Source: CAVYUC01 sp963783085 (GTDB lineage: Bacteria > Bacteroidota > Bacteroidia > Bacteroidales > Prolixibacteraceae). From it: a stretch of 64,000 nucleotides of DNA. Where the stretch lies: positions 310,001 to 374,000 of the forward strand of contig CAWAMJ010000008.1 of NCBI GenBank assembly GCA_963783085.1, written 5' to 3'. A program made the translations under genes and the position numbers. Shown in pieces: positions 51,565-61,640 of this stretch. The stretch's first letter is position 1. Each line of letters begins with the position of its first letter. The notes under the pieces were generated by a model, which had not been told where the DNA came from, did no database searches, and saw only the letters and a list, made by a program, of their open reading frames with translations.

Positions 51565-52497
51565 TTACTTTTTATTTTTGGAAAAAAGGTTGAATATCCA
51601 GCTGTTTTCCAAAGTTCTGGCTGCTCCCGCAACATCATCCACACCTTCGCTGACTTTTGCGATGGTAGTATCGAGGTCGTTCGCCATTTTCGTATCATAA
51701 ACCAGCCGTTGTATAACTCCGTCACCGGAATTCAACTGTTTGCTAAACTTCAGCAATTCGTCGGCAACCTGCGCAGTGGTAACAGAAATACTGTCGAGGT
51801 TCACCATCAGTTCCTGCGCCTGATCTGTAACTACAGTATCGTTAATCAGCCGGCCGAGGTCGCCTTCTCCGTGGTTGATTTTTTGCACCACTTCATTGGC
51901 GTTGGCGGTTATATTCAAAAGTTCATCGCCTGCCTGATTTAATTTCGAAGTAATTGTATTCTCGTTTAAAAGAACCGCCAGATCGCCATTTCCGTTATTG
52001 ATTTTATCGCTGATTTCCAGCAGCGACCGGGTAATCTTTTGCACATCAGTAATCACCACTTTCGCCTCTTCCACCACATCCTGTAAATCGATGGATTGCT
52101 GCGACTTCAAAAATTCGTCGTCGCCAATCGATGCTGCGTCTTCTGAGCCGGGGTAAATACTCACCAGTTTGCTTCCCATTAAACCATCGCTGTTGATTTC
52201 CACTTTTGAATCGGTACGGATAAAATCCTGAACATTTTTATTCACCGACATCTCCACAAGAATGGTAGTGTCGTTTGCTATTTTTATTTCAGAAACATAT
52301 CCAACGGTTATCCCTGAATACTGAACTTTATTTCCTTCAACCAAACCTTTTACATTTTTGAAATAACTTTTTATAGTTACCGATGAAGAGAACAAATTCT
52401 GCTTTGTCCCCAAAAAATACACCCCGACGCTAAAAAGCACCAGGCCTACTGCCACCAGTAATCCGAGTTTTAAGGAACGGTTTTTCGATTTTCCCAT
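51565..52497 (-). CDS. mlaD: MlaD/MCE-domain lipid transport protein
   Basis: Periplasmic, membrane-anchored substrate-binding protein of the Mla lipid transporter. One N-terminal helix (LKLGLLVAVGLVLFSVGVYFLG), the MCE domain (VTIKSYFKNVKGLVEGNKVQYSGITVGYVSEIKIANDTTILVEMSVNK...IRTDSKVEINSDGLMGSKLVSIYPG) about residues 38-120, then a long helical tail with repeated D/N-G-D-L..L-x-N/D motifs (INNGNGDLAVLLNEN, INHGEGDLGRLINDT, LNSGDGVIQRLVYDT). 310 residues. Last gene of mlaE-mlaF-mlaD, 12 bases after mlaF. Confidence 0.93.
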   Translation of the reverse strand: MGKSKNRSLKLGLLVAVGLVLFSVGVYFLGTKQNLFSSSVTIKSYFKNVKGLVEGNKVQYSGITVGYVSEIKIANDTTILVEMSVNKNVQDFIRTDSKVEINSDGLMGSKLVSIYPGSEDAASIGDDEFLKSQQSIDLQDVVEEAKVVITDVQKITRSLLEISDKINNGNGDLAVLLNENTITSKLNQAGDELLNITANANEVVQKINHGEGDLGRLINDTVVTDQAQELMVNLDSISVTTAQVADELLKFSKQLNSGDGVIQRLVYDTKMANDLDTTIAKVSEGVDDVAGAARTLENSWIFNLFSKNKK

Positions 52498-52509
52498 GGT
52501 TGTATTCTT

Positions 52510-53238
52510 TTAATTAAAATATGCGTTTACTTCCTCATTGTCGCTGTTGCTTAATTCGTCATAGGTTCCCTCTGCGAAAAATTTACCGTCTACAATTAGT
52601 TTTAAGCGGTTTGCCGTTTCTCTCGCACATTTTAAATCGTGCGTTACAACAATCGACGAGGTGTTGTATTTTTCCTGTACTTTCAAAATCAGTTCACTTA
52701 TTTCGCCTGAAGTAACAGGGTCGAGCCCGGTGGTTGGCTCGTCGTACAAAATAATTTCAGGTTTGAGTATAAGCGTGCGGGCGAGGCCAATGCGTTTTTT
52801 CATTCCGCCGGAAAGTTCCGCCGGCATTTTATTCATGGCATCGAGCAAACCCACGCTATCCAGCACCTCTTTTACCATTTCTTTCACTTCCTTCTTGTTT
52901 TTTGAATCCTGCGTACGCCTTACCGGAAACTCCAGGTTTTGCCTGACGGTCATCGAGTCGTACAATGCCCCGCCTTGAAAAAGGTAACCTACTTTTTGCC
53001 TCAGTTCATCCAGTTGTTGCTTGTCGAGTTTATCGAGCTCTTTCCCCAACACGCGAATGGTGCCCGAATCGGCCTTCACCAAACCGACGATACATTTGAT
53101 AAACACTGATTTCCCGGTGCCCGATTTCCCGAGGACAGCCACGTTCTCTCCGCGTTTCAGATCGAGGCTCAATCCGCGAAGTACTTCTTTTTCCCCGAAT
53201 GCTTTTTTCAAATCCCTTATTTCGATTACATTTTCCAT
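52510..53238 (-). CDS. mlaF: Mla-type ABC transporter ATPase
   Basis: Powers phospholipid movement between membranes. Walker A GKSGTGKSVFIK (about residues 37-48), Q-loop GYLFQGGALYDSMTV, signature LSGGMKKRIGLART, Walker B ILYDEPTTGLDP, switch His in VVTHDLKCA. The GGALYDSMTV and PAELSGGMKKR words are typical of MlaF rather than other ABC ATPases. 242 residues. It lies 7 bases after mlaE. Confidence 0.95.
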   Translation of the reverse strand: MENVIEIRDLKKAFGEKEVLRGLSLDLKRGENVAVLGKSGTGKSVFIKCIVGLVKADSGTIRVLGKELDKLDKQQLDELRQKVGYLFQGGALYDSMTVRQNLEFPVRRTQDSKNKKEVKEMVKEVLDSVGLLDAMNKMPAELSGGMKKRIGLARTLILKPEIILYDEPTTGLDPVTSGEISELILKVQEKYNTSSIVVTHDLKCARETANRLKLIVDGKFFAEGTYDELSNSDNEEVNAYFN

Positions 53239-53245
53239 AAAGCAG

Positions 53246-54031
53246 TTATAGTCTGTAAATCAGATCGGTTAACTGAACAGCAATTAAATCGATGATAAAT
53301 ATGACCAGCGATGCAGTAACCACGGCTGAGTTGGCCGACAAACCAACCGATTCGGTGCCGCGGCTGGTGGTATACCCTTTGTAGCAGCCTATTAATCCGA
53401 TAAAAAAACCGAAGAAGACCGATTTTATCGTCGCGGGAATTAGATCGAGAAATTCCAGCGAATCGAATGCCTGCGAAAAAAACAGCAGCAACGATACTTT
53501 TTCGCCCATGGTCACAGCGAAAAACGAACCAAGCATTCCAACGGCATCGGCATAAAAAACAAGTATCGGCACCACCAGTGTTGTCGCCAAAACACGTGTA
53601 GCCACTACAAAATTGAGCGGCTTGGTACCAGAAACTTCCATTGCATCGAGTTGTTCAGTCACTTTCATGGCGCCAAGTTCGGCTCCGATTCCCGAACTGA
53701 TTTTACCGGCGCAAAGCAATGCTGTAACCACAGGACCGATTTCCCTGATGATTGAAACTGCAATCATGCCGGGCAACATACTTTGAGCTCCAAATTCCAT
53801 TAGCACAGGCCTCGATTGCAAAGTGAGCACCAAACCCATGATAAACCCGGTAATGGTAATCAGCGGCAATGTTTTGTTGCCGAGGTAATATCCCTGCTTT
53901 ATCAGCTCTTTATGTTCGAATGGTGCAACAAAAAATTGCCGTACAGTTTCAACCGTAAAAATGAGTATGTCACCCATTTCTATAAAAAAATCCGTGAGTT
54001 GTTCCTTAAACAGGCTTGTTATTTTGTACAT
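53246..54031 (-). CDS. mlaE: Mla-type ABC transporter permease
   Basis: 261-residue integral membrane permease. The MlaE family core is visible: KTLPLITITGFIMGLVLTLQSRPVLMEFGAQSMLPGMIAVSIIREIGPVVTALLCAGKISSGIGAELGAMKVTEQLDAMEVSGTKPLNFVVATRVLA, then GFFIGLIGCYKGYTTSRGTESVGLSANSAVV. About six helices. First gene of the operon. Confidence 0.95.
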   Translation of the reverse strand: MYKITSLFKEQLTDFFIEMGDILIFTVETVRQFFVAPFEHKELIKQGYYLGNKTLPLITITGFIMGLVLTLQSRPVLMEFGAQSMLPGMIAVSIIREIGPVVTALLCAGKISSGIGAELGAMKVTEQLDAMEVSGTKPLNFVVATRVLATTLVVPILVFYADAVGMLGSFFAVTMGEKVSLLLFFSQAFDSLEFLDLIPATIKSVFFGFFIGLIGCYKGYTTSRGTESVGLSANSAVVTASLVIFIIDLIAVQLTDLIYRL

Positions 54032-54447
54032 TCTGTAGTCCCAGGCTTTTAATTTTAGCTGTAACTACTATTCAATAGATGAACCATTTCGGGCAAAAAC
54101 TAACGATTGATTATAAAAATAACACGTATTATTGTGATTATTAATATATTGAATTTAAAAGTGTTTCCTTTCTGTGTTTTAGCATATTGTGGCACAATCT
54201 CCACACAAGTGTTTAAAATACATCCATTTTTTTCCCCATGAAACCGATAAACCGGAACACCATCACAAGCGGATGATGATGTTTTCAGCAAACAGTATCA
54301 ACAAGTTAAACGTAGTTGTGCGAACCCGCGGATTACGTAGCGGAAATTGGCAAAGAATATGCATCTTCTAAACAAATGCTGAACGAACCGCTAAAACAAT
54401 TTAATGTACCCTATGTTTAATGTTTCTAAAGAAATCTTTAACTCAAT
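54032..54447. other. Intergenic region between mlaE and the TamA-like gene, no gene seen
   Basis: 416 bases between divergent genes. The left part is very AT-rich (54080-54160). No family-like coding frame, repeat or hairpin of note. A TATGTTTA -7-like box near 54412 could serve the TamA-like gene. Confidence 0.55.
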
Positions 54448-56355
54448 TTGAAGACGATTATCAGTGAAATAAAGCACAAGTTCGCGTTCCAAAAAATCCA
54501 GAGATTGCCGGCGGAACATTTTTCAACGCGCTGTATTTTAAATATTTGCACAATTGCAATTATTGGATTAACCTCCTTAAACTCAACCGCCCAGGAAAAT
54601 TACGAAATTCGTAAAATCACCTTTAAAGGGAACAAAACGCTCGAAAAGAGTTACCTGTTGGATAAAATGGCCCTCGACGAAGTGTCGTGGGTGGAAAAAC
54701 TCGTAACCAAAAATGAGCCTGATTTATACAGCAAAGAACTGATTGATTTGGATTTGAAACGATTAACCCGAATCTATCAAAGCGAAGGATTTCTGCATGT
54801 TCAAACGTCGGTGGATCCGCCTGATGTGAACGACAACAAACAGACTGTAAAGCTTCAGTTTAACGTGGAAGAAGGTGAACCGGTTGTGGTAGACAGCGTT
54901 ATCATTGACATAACAGAAGAAATGGCGCACGTTGATAATGATTCACTGCTGAAAAAGCTGAACCGGAAACTGAATTTGGTAAAAGGCAAAAGGTTTCGTG
55001 ACGAAGCGCTGGATACCGATGTGCAACAAATTGAAGATGCCTTCCGAAGCCTGGGATATGCCTATGTTAAAGCTGAATACGATTTAAGTCTGAAACCGGC
55101 AGAATCGGCAACCGGCATCACCTATTCGGTACACCCGGGACCGAAATCCTATTTTGGTTCCACTTCAGTTTCGGGTAACGATCATGTTACCGAAAAATTT
55201 ATCAGAAAGCAGTTAAAATATGACGAGGGGGATCTGTACAACAAGTCGCGACTGAATAAAACCCGTACCAATTTATACCGGTTGCAGTTGTTCAGGGTGG
55301 TGTCGGTGCTTCCGCAAAAGGAACCCGAAACCGAAAAAAGTCCGATTCCTGTTGAAATTTATGTGGAAGAAGCGCCGCGAATTGATACACGATTCGGCGC
55401 CGGATACGGAACTGAAGAGAAATTCAGGGCATTTGTCGATTTTAATTACCGCGGCTTTTTAGGCGGCGCCCGCCGGATAAACATCTATGCCAAACATTCG
55501 GCGCTGGAACCCTACAATTTACAACTGCGCTGGATTCAGCCGCAATTCCTTGGCATCAACGGTTCTGTATCTCTTAATCCGTTTTTAAAACGAAATGCAG
55601 AACCTGGCTATAACACAAGGTCTTACGGAATAAATATTCCGTTTACGTATCTTTTTACTACGTCGCTGAACACCAAACTGACGTATTATCTCGAAGATGT
55701 GGAGCAAACGGTGGAACCCGGCGATGTAGAATTCACCGATTACGAAAGCGATAAATTTCCGTACAACAAATCGGGACTTTTGCTGGGAACGGTTTTCGAC
55801 ACATCTGAGCCCAATTTCTCACCTGAAAAGGGGATGAATGTTTCGCTCGGGGTTAAACTGAACGGTTATATTTTCGGCGGCAGTTTCAATTACACCCGGC
55901 TGTGGGGCGAATTCAGGACCTATCACGAAATTGGGAAAGTGATTATGGCCTATCGTATTATGGCCGGTGGAATTGCGTCGTCTGATACCAGCGGGTTTAT
56001 CCCGGTGGAAGACCGTTTTTATTCAGGCGGAAGCACGTCGATACGAGGCTGGGCGCGTTCGCAGTTAGGGCCAAAACGTGAAAGCGGAACGCCGCTGGGT
56101 GGGAAAAGTATTTTCGAAAGCAATATTGAAGCCCGTTATCCGCTGTTCTGGAAGTTGAGCGCTGCCGCTTTTTTTGAAGCTGGCAATGTTTGGAAACCTT
56201 CCTATACCTATCGTTTTAATGATTTGGGATATGCTGCCGGTGGAGGTTTGCGTGTGGAAACGCCAATCGGGCCGGTACGTCTCGATGTGGGATTCCCTTT
56301 GTGGAGCGACAAAACCAGCCCGCAGTTTTTTATCAGTGTCGGACAAGCATTTTAA
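54448..56355 (+). CDS. OMP85-family outer membrane protein (TamA-like)
   Basis: 635 residues. Signal peptide core ILNICTIAIIGLTSLNSTAQ (about residues 30-49) preceded by an unusual charged stretch of about 29 residues. POTRA-like repeats (YEIRKITFKGNKTLEKSYLLDKM, ALDTDVQQIEDAFRSLGYAYVKAEYDL, KSYFGSTSVSGNDHVTEKFIRKQLKYDEGDLYNKSRLNKTRTNLYRLQLF) and the Omp85 barrel follow, with GRF-like lid region FYSGGSTSIRGWARSQLGP and the C-terminal strand. No in-frame ATG lies before the signal, so a TTG at 54448 is used; the real start is uncertain. It lies 6 bases before the TamB-like gene. Confidence 0.85.
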   Translation: MKTIISEIKHKFAFQKIQRLPAEHFSTRCILNICTIAIIGLTSLNSTAQENYEIRKITFKGNKTLEKSYLLDKMALDEVSWVEKLVTKNEPDLYSKELIDLDLKRLTRIYQSEGFLHVQTSVDPPDVNDNKQTVKLQFNVEEGEPVVVDSVIIDITEEMAHVDNDSLLKKLNRKLNLVKGKRFRDEALDTDVQQIEDAFRSLGYAYVKAEYDLSLKPAESATGITYSVHPGPKSYFGSTSVSGNDHVTEKFIRKQLKYDEGDLYNKSRLNKTRTNLYRLQLFRVVSVLPQKEPETEKSPIPVEIYVEEAPRIDTRFGAGYGTEEKFRAFVDFNYRGFLGGARRINIYAKHSALEPYNLQLRWIQPQFLGINGSVSLNPFLKRNAEPGYNTRSYGINIPFTYLFTTSLNTKLTYYLEDVEQTVEPGDVEFTDYESDKFPYNKSGLLLGTVFDTSEPNFSPEKGMNVSLGVKLNGYIFGGSFNYTRLWGEFRTYHEIGKVIMAYRIMAGGIASSDTSGFIPVEDRFYSGGSTSIRGWARSQLGPKRESGTPLGGKSIFESNIEARYPLFWKLSAAAFFEAGNVWKPSYTYRFNDLGYAAGGGLRVETPIGPVRLDVGFPLWSDKTSPQFFISVGQAF

Positions 56356-56361
56356 TTTGAA

Positions 56362-59300
56362 ATGAAAAAAGTATTAATATATACGCTTCGGATTTTAGGA
56401 TGGACCCTCCTGGGAATTGTGATTATCCTGCTGTTTGCAAGCGTGCTGCTGCAAACACGGCCGGTGAAAAACAAGCTGACCGGAATAGCGGAGAAACAGG
56501 CATCGAAAGTGTTAAACGGGAATCTGACAATCGGACGGCTGGATGGCAACTTTTTCACCGGTATCGAACTTAAAGATGTGCTTTTGACGCTCGGTAACGA
56601 TACAGTTGCCTACATCAAAGAATTGGATGTGAGTTACAATCCGCTGCCGTTGCTGCACGGCGAAATTTCCCTTAGTTCGGCTAATATTGAAGCTCCCCGG
56701 ATTTACCTGGAGCAAAATCAGGATTCAACCTGGAATGTTCAAAACCTGGTAAAACCTTCCGAACCAACTCCAAATGACACAACAAAATCGGGTGGCATCG
56801 ATTTTAATATCGAAACATTCAGTTTGAACAACGGACTTGTAGAAATCGATTCTCCCGACACTCTTCTTCCCCGAAAAGTGGAAAACATCGATATTCAACT
56901 TTCTTTTCATATGGCGGATGACGAACAGTCGCTCGATTTGAATAAATTCAACCTTCAAACCACGCAGCCCGACTTTCAGTTGAACCAGCTCACATTAAAT
57001 CTGAAACGCGATTCCGACTACATCGAATTGAATAATTTTTATTTGAAAACCGCCCAAAACCGGCTGGAAGGCAAAGGCGAGTTCGAGTCGGAGCCCTACA
57101 AACAAGGCTCTGCCAATTTTGAAACTTCGGAGTTGCAGTTACAGGAATTCGAATATTTTTTACCCAGCTTAAAACTGCCTGCAAAACCGGTGGTAAAAAT
57201 CGATGCCGATTTGGACCAGGATTCGCTTTATGTTGACCTTTCGCTGGCCGATAACGACCAAAAAATTATTATCAATGCAGCGTCGGGAAATATCATCGAT
57301 TTTCTGCAGAAAAACAATGAAAGCCCGCTTTCATACCGGGTGTCGGGAAAGCTGGAGAACGTGGAACCGGGACATTGGCTGGGCAATCCGGCACTCGATT
57401 ATTTTCTGAATGGCAGCCTTGCATTTGAAGGTCACGGAACAAAACCCAAAGATGCGACTTTTACGGTAAAGGCAGATTTTAACGATTCCCGCGTGCAAAA
57501 CCGGCAGCTAACCGATTTGCTGGTCGATTTGGAACTGGACCGCGGAAACCTGCGGGGAACAATTGACGGTAAAGGTGAATTTGGCAGTTTTTGGCTCGAC
57601 CCGGAGATTCAAAATATTTTTGAACACCCGGTTTACAATGCTAAACTGCGCACCCAAAACCTGAACCTGGCGCTGCTTTTGGGCAATGACAGCCTGAGTT
57701 CGGATATCAATCTTACAGCCAAAATCGAAGGCGAAGAATTCGATCCGAAAAAGTTATCGGCTACAGCAAGCATTCATGCTTCCGACTCGCGATTTCAGAA
57801 AATAAACCTGGATACGTTGCTGGCTGACATACAATATCATAATCAAAATATTGAAATCGATACCCTGCGCCTGGAAACGGATTCGTTAACGTTGCGCGCG
57901 CACGGAAATTATAGTTTGACAGCAAATTCGGATGTATCGCTGAACATAAATTTTGAAGGATTGCAGGAATTTTCCACATATATTCCTGTGAGTGGCTTAA
58001 AATCAAGTGGTGAAATTCAGGCACATGTAACTGGTACGCCGGACTCCATGACGATTGCAACAAACGTTGATTTAGGGAATACCCTGTACAATGAAATTAC
58101 GCTGGAAAGCCTGACAATGGATGCCGAAGGAAACCTTGCGCCGGGAGATACCACGTTCAGCGCTAAACTCCTCGCCCGCGAAATAGTAACGGGTGGTTTC
58201 CGGATCGATTCCGTTTCGGCGGATGTTAGCGGCAATCCGGACTCATTGTATATCGACAGCCGGGTTTCGGGAGAAGATATCAGTACACACCTGGCAACCG
58301 GAATAGTACCCGGTGAAAAGCTGCGCCTGACCATCGCCGACTGGCAAATCAACTATAAAGATTATCAACTGGCGCTGCAACAACCGCCGGCAGTTATTGA
58401 AATTGATTCGGTGAATTATAAAATAAGTAATTTCAGAATGGCCACCTCGTCGGCAGACACGGCTCAATACATTATGGCAGAAGGCATTGCCAGCAGAAAA
58501 AATGAGGAAAATTTACAGTTTGAAGCTGCCAACATAAACATAAGTAAAATTAGTGATCTACTGGACCTCGATTTGAAAGCTGCAGGTCTTCTGAATGTTA
58601 GCCTCAGTTTGAAAGGCGTCGCCGAATATCCGGTGGTAAACGGAAGTTTTAAACTGAACGACGCGAAATTCAATGAGTATAAATTCACTGATTTTGGCGG
58701 CAGTTTCAATTATAAAAACGGACAGGCTGATTTTCATGCGCTGGTGGTACCGCAGGATAGCGGAAAAGTTGAACTGGAGGGAATGCTTCCGATGGAAATC
58801 AACCTCGATACGATGGGATTTAACCTGGATAAACAGGCATCCATCGATGCACACGCATCCATCGACAGTTTTTCACTGGGTGTGCTCAAAGCATTCAACA
58901 TCACCGGCGATATTCAGGGATACCTGCAGGGACAGGTAGATGTGGGCGGAACCGTGGAATCGCCCGATCCGAAAGGGAACATCAATTTAAAAAATGCATC
59001 GGTAAACATTGATGAATATGGAATTCATTACAATAATATTCAGTTAGCCATTGATTTCCTCCAAAACAGCGTTCAACTCGACACCCTCCGGATAAGCAGC
59101 GATGACGGGTACATGACCGGGACCGGGCAAATCGATTTTAACACCGGATTTTACAGAGGCGACATCAACCAATCAAAAATAAGGTTTGATTTCGCCGATT
59201 TCAACCTTCTCGACCACAACCAGTTTAATGTGCAACTCGATGGATATGCCACTCTCGCTGGCGCTCAGGACAGCGTAATTTACGGCGGCGACCTAAAAAT

Positions 59301-60243
59301 TCCGGAGGCAGAAATTTACCTGCCCGCGGTGATGGGCATGTTTGGAAAAATAAGCGAACCCGAAATGCCAAAACCGATTCTGCTGCAGGAGGCAGAAGCC
59401 ATGGAAAAACCGATCGACAGCATGAACATCCAAACTTACGGCACTATAATACCCGACAGCACAACCTTCAGTTATTTAGACAATTTGCAGGGCGAACTGC
59501 GGGTCAGGATTCCCAAAAATACCTGGATAAAAAACGAAGACATGCGCCTCGAACTTTCCGGTGAACTGGAACTGAGAAAACATGCCGAATTTTTCGAATT
59601 ATTTGGGAATGTAGATGTTGTAAGGGGCCAATATGATTTGTTCGGGCGTACCTTTAAAATCACCGACGGTTCGCTCACTTTTCAGGGCGGAGAGGAAATA
59701 TCGCCAAACCTGAACATCGATGCTGAATATACTTTCCGAAATGCCGAACGGGCAGAACAGAAGCTGACGGTGCAAATTACAGGTTCAGCCCAATCGCCGG
59801 AAGTTAGTTTTCTCCTCGACGGGCAGTCGATTAATGAAGGAGATGCTCTTTCCTACATTTTATTCGGGAAAAGTATGGATGAGCTGTCACTCGATCAACA
59901 GGAAAATGTTCAAAGCGCCGGCGGAGGCAGCCTTGCAGAAAAAGCTGCTGCTTCGGTATTGTCTTCTCAAATCACTAATTTCCTGAGCGACAAGCTGAAT
60001 GTGGATTACATTGAAGTGAAAAGCAACGGCAGTTTCGACAATGCTACGGTAGTAGTAGGGAAATACATCACAAACGATCTTTTCGTAAGTTACGAAAAAC
60101 GTTTTGGTGAAACTGATGAAAAAGATATTGCCAAATATGAGGTGCGGCTGGAATACGAACTGTTCCCGTTCCTGTTTTTTGAACTAAACAATTCCACTTA
60201 CGACAGCGGGTTCGATATCACTGTTAAATTCGATGTAAAGTAA
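56362..60243 (+). CDS. TamB-like translocation/assembly module protein
   Basis: 1,293 residues: one N-terminal membrane helix (VLIYTLRILGWTLLGIVIILLFASVLL), AsmA-like start (TRPVKNKLTGIAEKQASKVLNGNLTIGRLDGNFFTGIELKDVLL), a long repetitive beta-rich body, and the C-terminal TamB/DUF490 domain (LSGELELRKHAEFFELFGNVDVVRGQYDLFGRTFKITDGSLTFQGGEEISPNLNIDAEYTF ... SYILFGKSMDELS). It bridges the periplasm for lipid delivery or outer-membrane protein assembly. Start MKKVLIY follows the TamA-like stop by 6 bases, so the two form a module. Confidence 0.93.
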   Translation: MKKVLIYTLRILGWTLLGIVIILLFASVLLQTRPVKNKLTGIAEKQASKVLNGNLTIGRLDGNFFTGIELKDVLLTLGNDTVAYIKELDVSYNPLPLLHGEISLSSANIEAPRIYLEQNQDSTWNVQNLVKPSEPTPNDTTKSGGIDFNIETFSLNNGLVEIDSPDTLLPRKVENIDIQLSFHMADDEQSLDLNKFNLQTTQPDFQLNQLTLNLKRDSDYIELNNFYLKTAQNRLEGKGEFESEPYKQGSANFETSELQLQEFEYFLPSLKLPAKPVVKIDADLDQDSLYVDLSLADNDQKIIINAASGNIIDFLQKNNESPLSYRVSGKLENVEPGHWLGNPALDYFLNGSLAFEGHGTKPKDATFTVKADFNDSRVQNRQLTDLLVDLELDRGNLRGTIDGKGEFGSFWLDPEIQNIFEHPVYNAKLRTQNLNLALLLGNDSLSSDINLTAKIEGEEFDPKKLSATASIHASDSRFQKINLDTLLADIQYHNQNIEIDTLRLETDSLTLRAHGNYSLTANSDVSLNINFEGLQEFSTYIPVSGLKSSGEIQAHVTGTPDSMTIATNVDLGNTLYNEITLESLTMDAEGNLAPGDTTFSAKLLAREIVTGGFRIDSVSADVSGNPDSLYIDSRVSGEDISTHLATGIVPGEKLRLTIADWQINYKDYQLALQQPPAVIEIDSVNYKISNFRMATSSADTAQYIMAEGIASRKNEENLQFEAANINISKISDLLDLDLKAAGLLNVSLSLKGVAEYPVVNGSFKLNDAKFNEYKFTDFGGSFNYKNGQADFHALVVPQDSGKVELEGMLPMEINLDTMGFNLDKQASIDAHASIDSFSLGVLKAFNITGDIQGYLQGQVDVGGTVESPDPKGNINLKNASVNIDEYGIHYNNIQLAIDFLQNSVQLDTLRISSDDGYMTGTGQIDFNTGFYRGDINQSKIRFDFADFNLLDHNQFNVQLDGYATLAGAQDSVIYGGDLKIPEAEIYLPAVMGMFGKISEPEMPKPILLQEAEAMEKPIDSMNIQTYGTIIPDSTTFSYLDNLQGELRVRIPKNTWIKNEDMRLELSGELELRKHAEFFELFGNVDVVRGQYDLFGRTFKITDGSLTFQGGEEISPNLNIDAEYTFRNAERAEQKLTVQITGSAQSPEVSFLLDGQSINEGDALSYILFGKSMDELSLDQQENVQSAGGGSLAEKAAASVLSSQITNFLSDKLNVDYIEVKSNGSFDNATVVVGKYITNDLFVSYEKRFGETDEKDIAKYEVRLEYELFPFLFFELNNSTYDSGFDITVKFDVK

Positions 60244-60263
60244 TTTCCTTCGGGAAACACTGC

Positions 60264-60755
60264 TTAAAACGCGAATTTTATGCCCAGTCCCGGGTCAATC
60301 CAAAACAGGAAACCGCCGTTGGTAACTACTTCAACATAAGGTTTTATTCCAAGGCTAAATGCGAACGGAACGGAGTTAATCTTATATTCGATTCCAACCA
60401 TTCCGTCAAGGCCAAAACCAAAATCACCCTCGCCGTCGTGGTTGGGATGATTAAACCACGCAGGCCCTTTTTTACTGTTAAAATTTTCGCCATATACCGA
60501 AACATGGCCGCCCCAGCCGTAATACCAATTCAGGTTTTCAGTATCGAAGGCATTTGCTTTTCTCTCGTACAAACCGGTTACGCTATAACCATCGTTCCAG
60601 AAACCAATGATGCCTTCCAGTGCAGAAAATTCGAAGTTCTTCTTGAGTGTAATGCCGGTGGTTCCGCCCGTTCGTACCCCAATGGCAAAATTATACTGCC
60701 CGAATGCGGCGGCAGTTGCAATCATTAAAAACAGAAACAGGATAAATTTTTTCAT
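60264..60755 (-). CDS. Small outer-membrane-barrel-like protein, paralogue A
   Basis: 163 residues: signal MKKFILFLFLMIATAAAFGQ then alternating hydrophobic beta strands (YNFAIGVRTGGTTGITLKKNF, YSVTGLYERKANAF, NWYYGWGGHVSVYGENF, FGLDGMVGIEYKI, IDPGLGIKFAF) ending in an aromatic residue, as in small barrels. Shares more than half of its residues with the neighbour at 60782, including WYYG.GGH.SVYG and PAW. It is the downstream copy of a tandem pair. Function unknown. Confidence 0.75.
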   Translation of the reverse strand: MKKFILFLFLMIATAAAFGQYNFAIGVRTGGTTGITLKKNFEFSALEGIIGFWNDGYSVTGLYERKANAFDTENLNWYYGWGGHVSVYGENFNSKKGPAWFNHPNHDGEGDFGFGLDGMVGIEYKINSVPFAFSLGIKPYVEVVTNGGFLFWIDPGLGIKFAF

Positions 60756-60781
60756 CTTATTGGTACTTTATGAAATGTGAA

Positions 60782-61297
60782 TTAAAACGCCAGTTTTAAA
60801 CCGACGCCCGGATCGATCCAATACAAAATATCACTTCCTTTAACTACTTCAATATTCGGTTTTAAATCGATGCTCACGGCCAGCGGAATTTTTGGAATTT
60901 TATATCCAAAACCTACCACTCCGTCTGCGCCAAATCCAATTTCACCATCGCTGTCCGACAATGGGTGGCGATACCACGCAGGGCCGCCTTTGCCGTTAAA
61001 ATCTTTACCATAAACCGAAATATGCCCGCCCACACCATAATACCATTGCAGGTTTGGCACACCAAAAGCCATTTTTCGCTTTTCGATTAGCGCAGTAACA
61101 CTGATTCCGTCGTCCCAGAACCCGATCAAACCTTCCACTGCAGAATGGCTGAAATTATTTTTCAAAGTGATTCCGGAAGTTCCCCCCGAACGCACTCCCA
61201 CTGCAAAATTATATTGCGCATTCACTGTTCCGCCGAAAGAAAATAAAAGAAAAAGAAGGACTATATTTTTCACTATCGGTTGTTTTGATAAAAACAT
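60782..61297 (-). CDS. Small outer-membrane-barrel-like protein, paralogue B
   Basis: 171 residues: signal region IVKNIVLLFLLFSFGGTVNAQ, then the same strand order as paralogue A (YNFAVGVRSGGTSGITLKNNF, WYYGVGGHISVYGKDF, FGADGVVGFGYKI, IDPGVGLKLAF). Both begin the mature part with QYNFA.GVR.GGT.GITLK, so a recent tandem duplication 26 bases apart is clear. Function unknown; a barrel or a periplasmic beta protein are both possible. Confidence 0.75.
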   Translation of the reverse strand: MFLSKQPIVKNIVLLFLLFSFGGTVNAQYNFAVGVRSGGTSGITLKNNFSHSAVEGLIGFWDDGISVTALIEKRKMAFGVPNLQWYYGVGGHISVYGKDFNGKGGPAWYRHPLSDSDGEIGFGADGVVGFGYKIPKIPLAVSIDLKPNIEVVKGSDILYWIDPGVGLKLAF

Positions 61298-61640
61298 TAC
61301 CTAAAATTATGCCCCGCGCACTCCCGCATGAAACAAAAACCTGAGCCTTAACGGATTAAGTTTAAACAGGGCGGATTATAATTTGTAGAGATTGTTGCTC
61401 ATGTTGTGGATTAGTTCTTCAACAAAGTTTTTTTCAGCAGGTTCAATCCGGAAAAACGGACAAAACTTTATTCATCGCATGCTGTTTAATAACCTGAAAC
61501 GTTCAGTCTGCCTAAACTAAAAAAGGGGCGGAAGGAAATGATTTCCGGTCGACCGCCAATAAACACCTGATGAAACTTTTCAGAAAATATATGAATACGG
61601 CTTTTGGTTCGTTATTAATAATAATTTTGCAAAACATTTA
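61298..61640. other. Intergenic region before the PBP1a gene, no gene seen
   Basis: 343 bases between divergent genes. No coding frame or strong repeat. AT-rich near 61600-61640, just before the PBP1a ATG, where its leader lies. Confidence 0.55.

Noticed and set aside
51450..51725. 91-codon minus-strand open frame at the end of mlaD
   Set aside because: More than half of it is mlaD read in another frame; the rest has no homology signal.
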